Position numbers and translations under genes: made by a program. This document shows, piece by piece, positions 48,501 to 57,172 of a stretch of 64,000 bases of DNA. Within the stretch, counting starts at the first letter, position 1; each line of letters opens with the position of its first letter. The DNA comes from Tetrapyrgos nigripes. Taxonomy: Eukaryota > Basidiomycota > Agaricomycetes > Agaricales > Campanellaceae. Where the stretch lies: NCBI GenBank assembly GCA_013368315.1, contig JAACJM010000010.1:967169-1031168 (forward strand). Direction: 5' to 3'. The notes beneath the pieces were generated by a model. It was not told where the DNA came from. It ran no database searches and worked only from the letters and a program-made list of their open reading frames with translations.

Positions 48501-49936
48501 ATGTATGTTATTTTGTTGTAGCACGACAATAACTGATTCCAATTCAGCGCTCGAGTGGCTTACCAGACAGTGGAAATTCAGCTCAAGAAGCGAAATATCC
48601 CATACTCTTACCACAACACCAATGATTACGCACCCGAGTTGGGCTTTATCCAGTCTTCTATAGCTCGTTCCGTGCCTGCACTGTCTGTCCAGTCGCGGGA
48701 TCTTCTGCGTCTTGCGCCCGCTGCCGAGGCCGCCATGCCAAACATCCGAGTGATACCGCTGAACTGGTGGTCGGAAAAGAACGCTCATGTCGTCACCTGT
48801 GTCAAGCTGAAGTATGTTCAGCAGCCATTGGGCAAGGCGGCGGCAGGGACTAGCACGGTTATCAGACCATCAAAGCGTATCGTTTACGATACCAACGAAG
48901 CTGTTGTTTCTTTCCTTTCCGAGAATATCGAGACGTGTGTGGATGAATTTCTCGAGGAGTGGGCACGAGTGTCCAAGATGGTCGTTATTGCGCGTGAAGG
49001 TGCGTCGGTTTCGTTATTTAGTCGTACATGATGAACTCATGTTGCAGTACAGTGGCGCAAATGTCGAAAGAAAAGGATTGGCAAGATATACGGTTAATAT
49101 CTTTCGACCTACAGACAGTGGAGTTTGTCTACTCAGGGGTGTGTTTCCTGCTCATTGATGATGCGAGAGTAGAATTAATTCTTCTACCTTCTAGGACTAT
49201 GTCGTGTCCATAACCACCCGGGAGGACCTACAATCAACTAGTAGGTATGACCTGCGATTTTCTCGTCGTCAAGTGGGTCAGGCTCGTTCGGATTCTTTCA
49301 ACCCACATGATGACGCCGAAACCTACCTTCGTGCAATCTTGCGACAAGGACGCCTGACACCTTCTCTCCATCATCTGGTGCAAATTCTCCGAGATACACT
49401 GCCTATTGTCGTCGAACTTGAAGAGATACGCAACGAAGAGAGTCAGAAAGGAAATACTGGATCTCGTCCACTGGATATTTTCCCGAAATCTGCTGGATGG
49501 TATAGATTACTCTATGGTGATTTCCGGTGAGTATGAAATTTATCTACTGGCCAGTCGGTGCTGACGCGCTTATTATAGGCATGCCTTGGATTTCCGGCTG
49601 ATGACTGAACAACGTGTTGCAATCTATGATGCTTCACACTCCCTCTATGACCTTTCATCTCCTCCTGTCACCGCTTCTTTAACTAAGAAAGAGGAGGATA
49701 TGGCTGTGGACACTCCTACACCTTCTGCGGACATCGCTGGAGTGTTTCTACAACCCATCCCCGATTTCCAGTCTATCGTCTCGGAATGTGTACGACAAGT
49801 TGTTGGTTCTGGGGCTGTTCCTCGTGGCAATATCGCGCCAGTAGATATCGGTGTCGTCTGCGACACAAATTCCGTCAGACCCTTGGTTAGAGGCATACAT
49901 ACAAAGGTGTCGGAGAAGCTGAGAGGAGCGTCATGA
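45574..49936 (+). CDS. MED14: Mediator complex subunit 14 (RGR1)
   Basis: Central scaffold joining the Mediator head, middle and tail for RNA polymerase II transcription. The N-terminal segment PLGEVLSRVTQAIYTELQEL, RKRTLADWVVKTKKQVVKLYAVAKWAR-type exons (split here by an intron) and LRNHDLLTSLDVLTTGSYRR are the conserved Med14 domain. Later exons give EEVDRQLALYIPYPEPQQPL, VEYLKFDIRWEPAQGALAIA and HVVTCVKLKYVQQPLG, ending in KVSEKLRGAS at 49936. More than twelve short introns. Start at 45574 (MNGESSSS); the frame is open a little further upstream but lacks another ATG nearby. About 1,100 residues when spliced, in the family range. Confidence 0.9.
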
Positions 49937-50106
49937 CATTACGCTGTCATTTGATTGTTTTTGGACCTTTTATTGTTACTTGCTTTCATCTGCATGCGAT
50001 ATGTATCCATAGCCAACATGATCTACTAATACACAATACCATACATCATCTATGCTACATTTTCTTTTCCTGTCAGCATACACTGACGACCACAAAGGAA
50101 ACTCAA

Positions 50107-52309
50107 TCAATCAGAAATTACGATGACTTGACCCGGGGATGAGACTGAGAGGGATGTCATTGTCCTCACTAAACGGTCCTCCATAGAAAAGTCGTATAGA
50201 TCGGTGCTTTCAGCCATGGCCACGTCATTGTATGGGTGGTCATCTCCAGGCGAGTGAGATGTAGATACATCGTTCGCTCTGCTTTGAGTATCATCATCAC
50301 TCACGTAAAAATTTTTGGACGCTGGCGGGCTTGTGAACACCTTGGAAGTAAGAGTATAGTATTTCCTTGCTGTCACAGAAGGCGATTTCGGAGGACGACG
50401 CTTGCGGGGTGAAGGTGTAGTAAGCCCTGATTTCACCGACTTCTTGGGTGAAGTAAATGCCAGAGTTTCATCGTCTGAAGTCGCCATGTTATCAACTTCG
50501 TCGAAGTTGAAGAATTCTCCTTCACTGCTGCTGTCTTTTCCACCCTGGCGTCTGGGCTTTCGTCCTTTCTTTTTCGGGGTGGTCTCTGTCGAAGTGGAGG
50601 AGGCAAACAGAGGGACAGTCACAGCAGCAGAAGAAATTGGAACGGGATGCACGACCGGCGTTCGAGTCTGTGTTTTTCCGCCTTTCTTCTTCCCGGCTGC
50701 AGTCTTCCTGGTAGGCGTCTTCTTGGACGATGAAGACTGACGTAGTTTGGAGAACGTTACGTCGTCATCTGAGAACTCTGCATTGTCAACCTCGGCGAAA
50801 TCAAATACTTCACCCTCGCTGCTACTTGGTCGAGCCGAGCCTGACTTCCGTCGTTTTGTGCCTGCTTTGACACCAGTAGATGCCTTTCCTTTTCCTTTAT
50901 CTCGTTTTGCCTTCTTTTTCGGTGAGTCGACAGGGCCGTCGATATCCTCGCCTGACAACACACTGTCAGACTCGAACATCTTGCCATAGGTTTCTTCGTC
51001 AAACTCAAACTCCTGTTCTTCTGCGTCCTTCTTCCCTTCAGCAACTCGTCGGTACATGCCTTTAACAATGTCACCCCACAGAACGTAATTTCGGCAAGAA
51101 GGGCATTTACCACCTCGAGGGACCATTGGTATGGACGGCGAGTTGCTTGCGGCGGATGGGAAAGCCTGATCAAGGAATTCTCTAGAGAGCACAAGTGTGC
51201 GACGGCAGTACAAGAAGTGTGGGGGCAGAGCGTGTGTGTTAAGGGTTCCTTCAAACAACGTAAATCAGACTTGATATCGAGTGGTCGAGAAAATGTATAC
51301 CTCTGCATAGCGATTAAGAGTTTCGCCACACACCATGCAATCTGACGATGTGTTTGCTGCGACAACATTCTGGTTCTTCGTGAGGTATGCCGAGGTGAAT
51401 TCTTCTGCTCAGCAAGATATCAGAAACGAGCAGGCCCTACAATGAAAATCCGAGAACGCACCATCCTTAACTTCCAAAGGCCCCTTTCTCCCACTTCCCA
51501 ATTTACCTGATTTTCCATCCACCCCTTCCAACTCCACTGTCCATTTAAACCCAAGAGGAAGTGAACGCATGGCGACAGCTGCACCTCGTTTGGCACCAAT
51601 CATCTTGCTAGCATTCAGCTCGTTCCAACATTTTTCAGCTTCACTTGTGAATATCTTGACGTGCAAAGGCCAAGTGTCGTAAGGATGGTGGGTCAGCATA
51701 TGTCGTAGAACTCTTTAGTCGAGACGTTATGAGTGTCATAACCGAGCACACAAAAAAGCGTTGTAACGCACTGTATATTCTGCTTCAAGTATCTTCCCGT
51801 AGAAGAAAACACTGGCTTTCCTGAATCATCTTTCAGATGCCGGGATAGGTGAGGATGTTGCCATGCCCATTCAAACTGGAGGGCTGCCTTTCGAGATCCC
51901 GAAAATGTAAATGTCAGTCAGATAGAAGTCAGAAGTGAAGAATGCTTACCAGCTTAGATGGAAAGCCGTGAACAATCATTTGCATCACCCATGGACGTTT
52001 GCTGCGCGTTTTCCATGCTCCTTGGGTAAGTTCGCCATTATGTTGACTTCAGTGACACATTTGAGTGAAGCAAATCATTCAAGAAAAACCAATCGACAGT
52101 ACACACCGTATTCTCCTAGGTGGGTCAGGGGTGCTCCCAATATACGTTCTAAACCGGTTTCTTTCAGATTTACAACTGAGCTGAAAAGATTTTGGGACAT
52201 ACGCTTTAGAGCTCGGAAACTGAACTGATTTCAGCAAATAGCATGCGTAGAACGCAGGAAACGTATGAGATAGCAAAGATGAACGGTTTCCGACTCGGAC
52301 GTTGCGCAT
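50107..52309 (-). CDS. SLX1: SLX1 structure-specific endonuclease subunit
   Basis: Nuclease that with SLX4 resolves branched DNA. Exon 1 (start 52309) reads [16 protein letters not shown], and after an intron beginning GTTTCC comes [20 protein letters not shown], completing the GIY-YIG active site (YACYLLKS...YIGST, Arg in PPRRIRQHN). Then [20 protein letters not shown] and [14 protein letters not shown], and a C-terminal RING/PHD-like zinc finger: [35 protein letters not shown]. Unlike typical SLX1 (about 300-400 residues) it continues for over 200 residues of Lys/Ser-rich tail with two copies of SSSEGE-[VF]-F-[DN]-F-x-EVDN, ending QVIVISD, which fits a SUMO-interacting motif. Confidence 0.92.
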
Positions 52310-52551
52310 AGATATGAAGGAGTCAAAACGCGTCAAAGTCCTGTGACCGTGGTGGTGTGTTTGACTCTGTCGAAGGAGCGCTTCAGAATACATACATACT
52401 GTGTTCAGAAGCGGCTACAGGATACATGTATTCGTAGTGAATATAGTGAATATGTGCAGATATTGAATATTGAAGGATGCAAATGCTAGGTCGCGTATGC
52501 TACAAAACAAAGAAGATTAGAGGTGGTAAACTACTATGCTACAGTTGAAGG

Positions 52552-53180
52552 TCATGTCAAGGTAATGTTCGTCATAAAACTGGTATGCAGAATAGTATGG
52601 GTATGCATTATTTCCGGATGTATGCTTGAGGCTGGAGTATCAACCTGTCAATAATACGCCAAGTGCTAGTCATTATAATCCGACGCACCGGAACAGCCAC
52701 GTCCTTCTGGTACTGAGAGTAGGGGGGAGGTGACAGCTTCACTTCAAACCGCATCGCCGAAATGGTACTCGGCTGTTGAGTGGCCAGCTGAGCTTCAGGA
52801 TCCGGAACCATCGATTTAGTGATCCTTCTGCTACAGCATCCTTCACAGCACCAGCTTAGGAACATGAGTAAAGCGATGACGCCAAGTATACCTAAACAGA
52901 CAAGACGGAAGTAGCAGAAATCGTATCAGCTCCGGTGCGCGTTTGGTTAGAAGGCAATTTGGACGAACTAAATAGGACGATGAGCGTGATATTCCTAGCC
53001 CTTTGAGAAGGACATATTATCCGTCTGTAACTGGTAAAAAGAATAGATATCGTTGAGGTGAGAGCCAACGCTATTGAGAAACTCCACGACTCACTATTGA
53101 TTGTAGCACTCGCGGTCAGCCACTGCAGTCTGGATCAAGGATGCAAGGACTGCGATGCTTGGCAAGAAGCGGCGTTGCAT
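52552..53180 (-). CDS. Small single-pass membrane protein with Cys-rich juxtamembrane segment
   Basis: Unrecognised. Start at 53180, MQRRFLPSIAVLASLIQTAV, looks like a signal peptide, leading to DRECYNQ. Splicing across a GTGAGT intron adds YYRRIICPSQRARNITLIVL, and a second intron joins FSILGVIALLMFLSWCCEGC, forming one strong membrane helix followed by CCEGCCSRR. The tail has SPPPYSQYQKDVAVP, where PPPY could bind WW domains. With a last intron (GTGCGTCGG to GACAG) the frame ends at 52552; unspliced, it stops at 52608. Type I topology with a short luminal part is inferred. Similar small proteins of unknown role are common in Agaricomycetes. Confidence 0.6.
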
Positions 53181-54057
53181 TACTGGTGAAGATGGGTAGG
53201 GTTTGAGATGTAGTTAGAACTTAGGAGACTGACATTATGGAGCATTTATAGGCATCCTCAGCGCCTCCTTGGTGGCAGTGAGGAGGAGGAGTAACCTAGG
53301 CACGAAGGTCTAAGGCAAGTCCAAGTTTAACTTTTCTAGATCTGAAAAAGGAAATTTGTGTGCTTTGTATGACTCAGTCCCGACCACCACCGCTTGACTC
53401 TTTGTCTTCTAACACTTCATGTTGGTAACCACGCTGAACACACTGAATTCTGGCTCAGAGTCCTACTTGGATGGCTCCCAGGGAGCTGATAAAGTAGAAG
53501 TATGGTCTTCATCCGTCCATTAGTAAATATACCTAGTAGTAGTATTGCGGTTAATCCGGTCTCAGTCGCACAGCTTTCATTGTTTCTCTTGACATATCTT
53601 CCTCCAGTCTCAGTCGTATAATACAGCACTACTGCACGGCCAAAGGCCTATTATCTATGTTATTTGCACAGCCTCACACCTCATGCACATGCACATGATC
53701 AGCTGCTTCTACATACTTGCACTGAGGTCAGTAGTACTCAAGTAGTACTAGTTATCTATGTTATTTACACAGCCTCACACCTCAAGGCCTCAGGCCCAGT
53801 GAAAAGTCGGTTTCCCCAGAGTGAACCAGAGCGAATGTGCACCCGCAAATGATCGAAAAAAAATGAGCCGGACAGAGCCTGAGTGAGTCGCGTCGTAGAT
53901 AGCTTAGGTTTGACACATACTTGTCTTCTTACCACTATGTTAACTCAACTAGCTTGATTATCTTAGGCTGTTTTGGCCATCTCTCGACTATAATATATTG
54001 TCTATGGTATGTCCATGTACATATGATACTGTAGTATCTGCATCTTAGCTATTTGAC
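53181..54057. other. Intergenic stretch with short repeats
   Basis: No gene is supported. It contains a 33-bp direct repeat (53651-53683 and 53752-53784, one mismatch, beginning TTATCTATGTTATTT) and, directly after the second copy, a sequence from AGGCCTCAGGCCCAGTGAAA (53785) resembling the middle of the large palindrome at 54972. Confidence 0.6.
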
Positions 54058-54420
54058 ATGGTACTTCCGAGTCCCTTGCACTATCTTTATTTCTACTCAA
54101 CAAGTTCGGCAGGTCCCGAGCATCTTGAAAAGTTCAAAGTCATTTCTGATCGCTTCCCAGCGTTCTTCTTCCTTCTACCACCACCATCTTCTGCCGACAT
54201 CCTTCCCTTCCTTTCGCCCATCCACTTCCGCTGCCCGCTAACTCCCTGGCCAACGTCGTCATGATCTGCAAAGGCGTTACATGTCTGTGTGAGAGCGAGG
54301 GGAAGGAAATGAGAAGGGCAAGTGGATTTCTCATCGTTCAGTGAGTCTTCTGTATCGTGTTATCTTCTTTCTCTAACCCGCCTTTTGCATTAGGCGAATT
54401 TGTATGGATATCTAGGCTCC
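54058..54420 (+). pseudogene. Decayed gene fragment, copy 1
   Basis: An open stretch starting MVLPSPLHYLYFYSTSSAGP continues to HFRCPLTPWPTSS and is followed by a splice-like GTGAGT near 54341 and TTGCATTAG near 54394. The same arrangement, reversed and diverged, flanks the retrotransposon (55721-55957 and 63929-64000), with FLFLLPSPF against FFFLLPPPS. Frames are broken in different places in the copies, so these are relics of one gene family. Product unknown. Confidence 0.45.
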
Positions 54421-55720
54421 CGGTGCGTCTTGGATATGCCACTGTATCATCGCAGTACTGATGGACTTCTTACACAGCTATTTTCCACTTTGCGATTGTC
54501 CACATCGGTACGTTCTCTTCCAGAAACTCTGCATTATGCTTTTCCTGACACAGAACCTACGTATGCAGATTTGTTTGGGCTTTTTTGGAGAGGACATCGG
54601 TGTAGAAGGTATTATGGCGGTAGGTGCAGGAGAATGCATTTTATTACAGTGTATTTCTACTATGTACACCATGTACTGTACCAAATTGTACCGTAACGAA
54701 TCGTAGCTATATGAACCAGAGCAAGCCAGAGCGAACCAAAGCGGGTGCAGAATTGGGTGCACCCTATTCAAACCAAGCGGACAAGAGCGAATGAGAGTGA
54801 ATATACTCAAAATCTTCCAAAAAATGCTCGCTTGGACTCAGTTTGACTCAATGCAGATAATGAGTGGTGCACAATTTTGTAACGAGAGTGAACACAGGCA
54901 AGTCAGACTGAGTGTCTTTTGGACATTCGCTGGGGTTCACTCTGGGCCCATTGACTTTTCACTGGGCCTCAGGCCTCATGCCCAGTGAAAAGTCAATGGG
55001 CCCAGAGCGAACCCCAGCGAATGTCCAAAAGACGCTCAGTCTGACTCGCCTCTATTCGCTCTCGTTACAAAATTGTGCACCGCTCACTGAGTCAAACTGA
55101 GTCAGAGCGAGTATTTTTTGGAAGATTTCGAGTATATTCGCTCTCATTCGCTCTCGTCCGTTTGGATTGAATAGGGTGCACCTAATTCTGCACCCGCTTT
55201 GTTTCGCTCTGGCTCGCCCTGGTTCATATAGTTATGAATGAAATGTTCATTATGATTCGTTATGGTACAATTTGGTACAGTACATGACATAGAAATACAC
55301 TGTAATAAAATGGATTCTCCTGCACCTACTGCCATAATACCTTCTACACCGATGTCCTCTCCAAAAATGCCCAAAAAAATCTGCGTACGTAGGTTCTGTG
55401 TCTGGAAAGGCATAATGCAGAGTTTCCGGAAGAGAACGTACCGACGTGGACAATCGCAAAGTGGAAAATAGCTGCGTAAGAAGTCCATCAGTACTGCAAT
55501 GATACGGTGGCGCATCCAAGACGCACTGGGAGCCTAGATATCCATACAAATTCGCCTAATACAAAAGGCGGGTTAGAGAAAGAAGATAACGCAATACAGA
55601 AGACTCACTGAACGACGAGAAATCCACTTGCCCTTCTCATTTCCTTCCCCTCGCTCTCACACAGACATGTAACGCCTTTGCAGATCACGACAACGTTGGC
55701 CAGGGAGTTAGCAGGCAGCG
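54229..55720. repeat. Large inverted repeat (palindrome), arms about 740 bp
   Basis: Left arm 54229-54968 and right arm 54981-55720 are reverse complements with scattered substitutions and small indels; position x pairs with about 109949 minus x from one end to the other. The centre is AGGCCT (54972-54977), so there is practically no loop. The arms contain one copy each of the same unspliced gene fragment (MYGYLGSRCVLD on plus from 54400, and MYGYLGSQCVLD on minus from 55549) and stretches of repeated AGCGAACC/AGAGCGAA words. No target-site duplication was seen at the outer ends, so I cannot call it a transposon. Confidence 0.9.
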
Positions 55721-55957
55721 TACAGGAATGTGTCCGAGACGTAGTACCCAGAATACAAATACCCACTAGCACACACCTGATGGAAAAGGCGGGTTAGAGA
55801 AAGATGGTAGCGCGACCAATGGAGGACTCACCAGACAACAAAACCCACTTGTACAACCAATTCCATCCCTCGTTCACATCAGAGATGCGTAAGGCTTTGA
55901 AGGTAACAGCGTTGGCCAGGCGGATTGCGCGTCGAACATGAAAGAGAAGAAGTCAAC
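55721..55957 (-). pseudogene. Decayed gene fragment, copy 3, interrupted by the retrotransposon
   Basis: Read on the minus strand, this diverged copy of the palindrome-arm sequence keeps RLANAVTFKALRISDVNEGW and NWLYKWVLLSG, a GTGAGT donor and a CATCAG acceptor, but the exons then meet a stop. Its upstream part continues on the far side of the element at 63929-64000. The element inserted inside it. Confidence 0.5.
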
Positions 55958-56474
55958 TGTCAAGGTTGTCAGTACACTCGATAACCACCCAAGTCACACA
56001 ATACGAGAGAGCCGGTTTACAAGAGAATAGATTAGTCAAGAGAAATAGAGAGGTAAAGAGATAGAGAGAAGTAAGCTGACTAGGCTCTACACTGCGTAGT
56101 AAGAGTACGGAGTGGAGACGAAGTGAACGAACTAAGGAATAGGTTACAAAGATCACAGGTATATAAGTAAAATACGAACAGATGGGAAAGAGTAAGTAAT
56201 AATGGACGGTATCATGTGGAAATGTCAAGGGCGAGAGAATAATGAGTTAAATATGGATAGATGAAGGTACTAGATCATACGGAGTGATTGACAGTGAGAA
56301 TGTCCATGGAGATAGGAATCGGAGGAGATAGGAATATGAGTCATAGATCTAGAGAGATGGTAACTATAGACGGTGATGAGAAATGGTTGATGTTTATGGG
56401 GTTAGAGTGGGAAGTAAGTAGTAAAGGGAAAAGAATAGAAAGGAAAATGAATAGGCGGGAGACGATTCATGACA
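55958..56474 (-). repeat. 3' LTR of the gypsy element
   Basis: 517 bp, bounded by TGTCA/TGACA inverted ends. Matches 63418-63928 along its full length with about 17 substitutions and 1-bp indels. Preceded by TCAAC. Confidence 0.96.
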
Positions 56475-56487
56475 TTACCCCCTCTTT
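56475..56487 (-). other. Polypurine tract
   Basis: Sense strand AAAGAGGGGGTAA directly abuts the 3' LTR and would prime plus-strand DNA synthesis. It overlaps the stop codon of the accessory open frame. Confidence 0.85.
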
Positions 56488-57001
56488 AGGTCGAGCTTTC
56501 ACTGGAGCTCGGCAGGCTAGTCCTCCAATGCTCCGTCCATTGTTTGCGGAGTCGTCTGTCTACCTCCCCCTGACTCGGCCAATATTTGTCCCAATCTATG
56601 GTGTAGTTTCCAATCTCCCGTCCAGGGTCGTTCCAGTTTAAATTCCCCCACTCCGTTGTGTTGGTAGCCGTTCCCCATCCCCCTTCATTGTCGTCCGTGC
56701 TCCATTGTACAACGTTGTTTGCCCCCCATATGCTGGCGTCTCCCCATCCCAGATTTCCTCTGTGTTCCGCTCGCAGCGACGTCCATTGCACCACACAATG
56801 GGCTTTGTGTCCTCTGCCCAGTCTACAACGACCTGGTCCATCCTCTCCTCCCCATGTGCAGCGTTGACACCCACTGTGGGGTCCTGTGTGTTGTTTTGGC
56901 AGTCTGCATCGACGCCCGGAGCGGGTTCCATAAGTGCAACGTCCCCTATTGGTTGGGGGTGCGTCGTTCATGTTGGTGTTGGTGGAGGAAGTGGTAGACA
57001 T
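56486..57001 (-). CDS. Accessory ORF of the retrotransposon: duplicated Cys/His motif and WG-rich protein
   Basis: A 171-codon open frame between pol and the 3' LTR, same strand as pol. After a Ser/Thr/Asn leader it has two related Cys/His units: RCTYGTRSGRRC-RL with two His and a final Cys (C-x9-C-x5-H-x3-H-x2-C), and RCTWGGEDGPGRC-RLGRGHKAHC (C-x10-C-x5-H-x2-H-C). These could bind zinc. The rest is rich in tryptophan (twelve W), with GWGD, IWGA, GWGT and EWGN and a repeated VVQW, then a charged RRLRKQWTEHWRT end. Standard Ty3/gypsy elements have no gene here. A TATA box lies 90 bp upstream. The stop overlaps the polypurine tract. I do not recognise a family. Confidence 0.65.
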   Translation of the reverse strand: MSTTSSTNTNMNDAPPTNRGRCTYGTRSGRRCRLPKQHTGPHSGCQRCTWGGEDGPGRCRLGRGHKAHCVVQWTSLRAEHRGNLGWGDASIWGANNVVQWSTDDNEGGWGTATNTTEWGNLNWNDPGREIGNYTIDWDKYWPSQGEVDRRLRKQWTEHWRTSLPSSSESST

Positions 57002-57090
57002 GGCTATGGTAAAGATGTGGTGTGAGGGCAGTAAGGTTGAACTGGTAGGATGTGGTTGAGTTCTGTCTTTCTTTGTTGTGGAGAGGGGTC

Positions 57091-57097
57091 TTTTATA
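57091..57097 (-). promoter_or_regulatory. Putative TATA box for the accessory ORF
   Basis: Sense GAGTATAAAAGACCCC lies 90-96 bp upstream of the accessory ATG and about 80 bp after the pol stop. It is followed by a CT-rich tract (CCCCTCTCCACAAC), the usual layout of a basidiomycete core promoter. This suggests an independent transcript starting inside the element. Confidence 0.55.
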
Positions 57098-57172
57098 CTC
57101 GTTTGTCTGTATGGAGGGAATTTTGAATGGGCGGTCAAGTTACCCTGAAGATGGCTTTGACAGTAAACGCCG

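Noticed and set aside
54229..55720. Palindrome as a classic terminal-inverted-repeat DNA transposon
   Set aside because: No transposase, no defined terminal motif and no target-site duplication at the outer ends.
54229..55720. Palindrome as a pure assembly artefact
   Set aside because: The arms differ by substitutions and indels spread along their length, which a fold-back artefact from one molecule would not give; still worth long-read confirmation.
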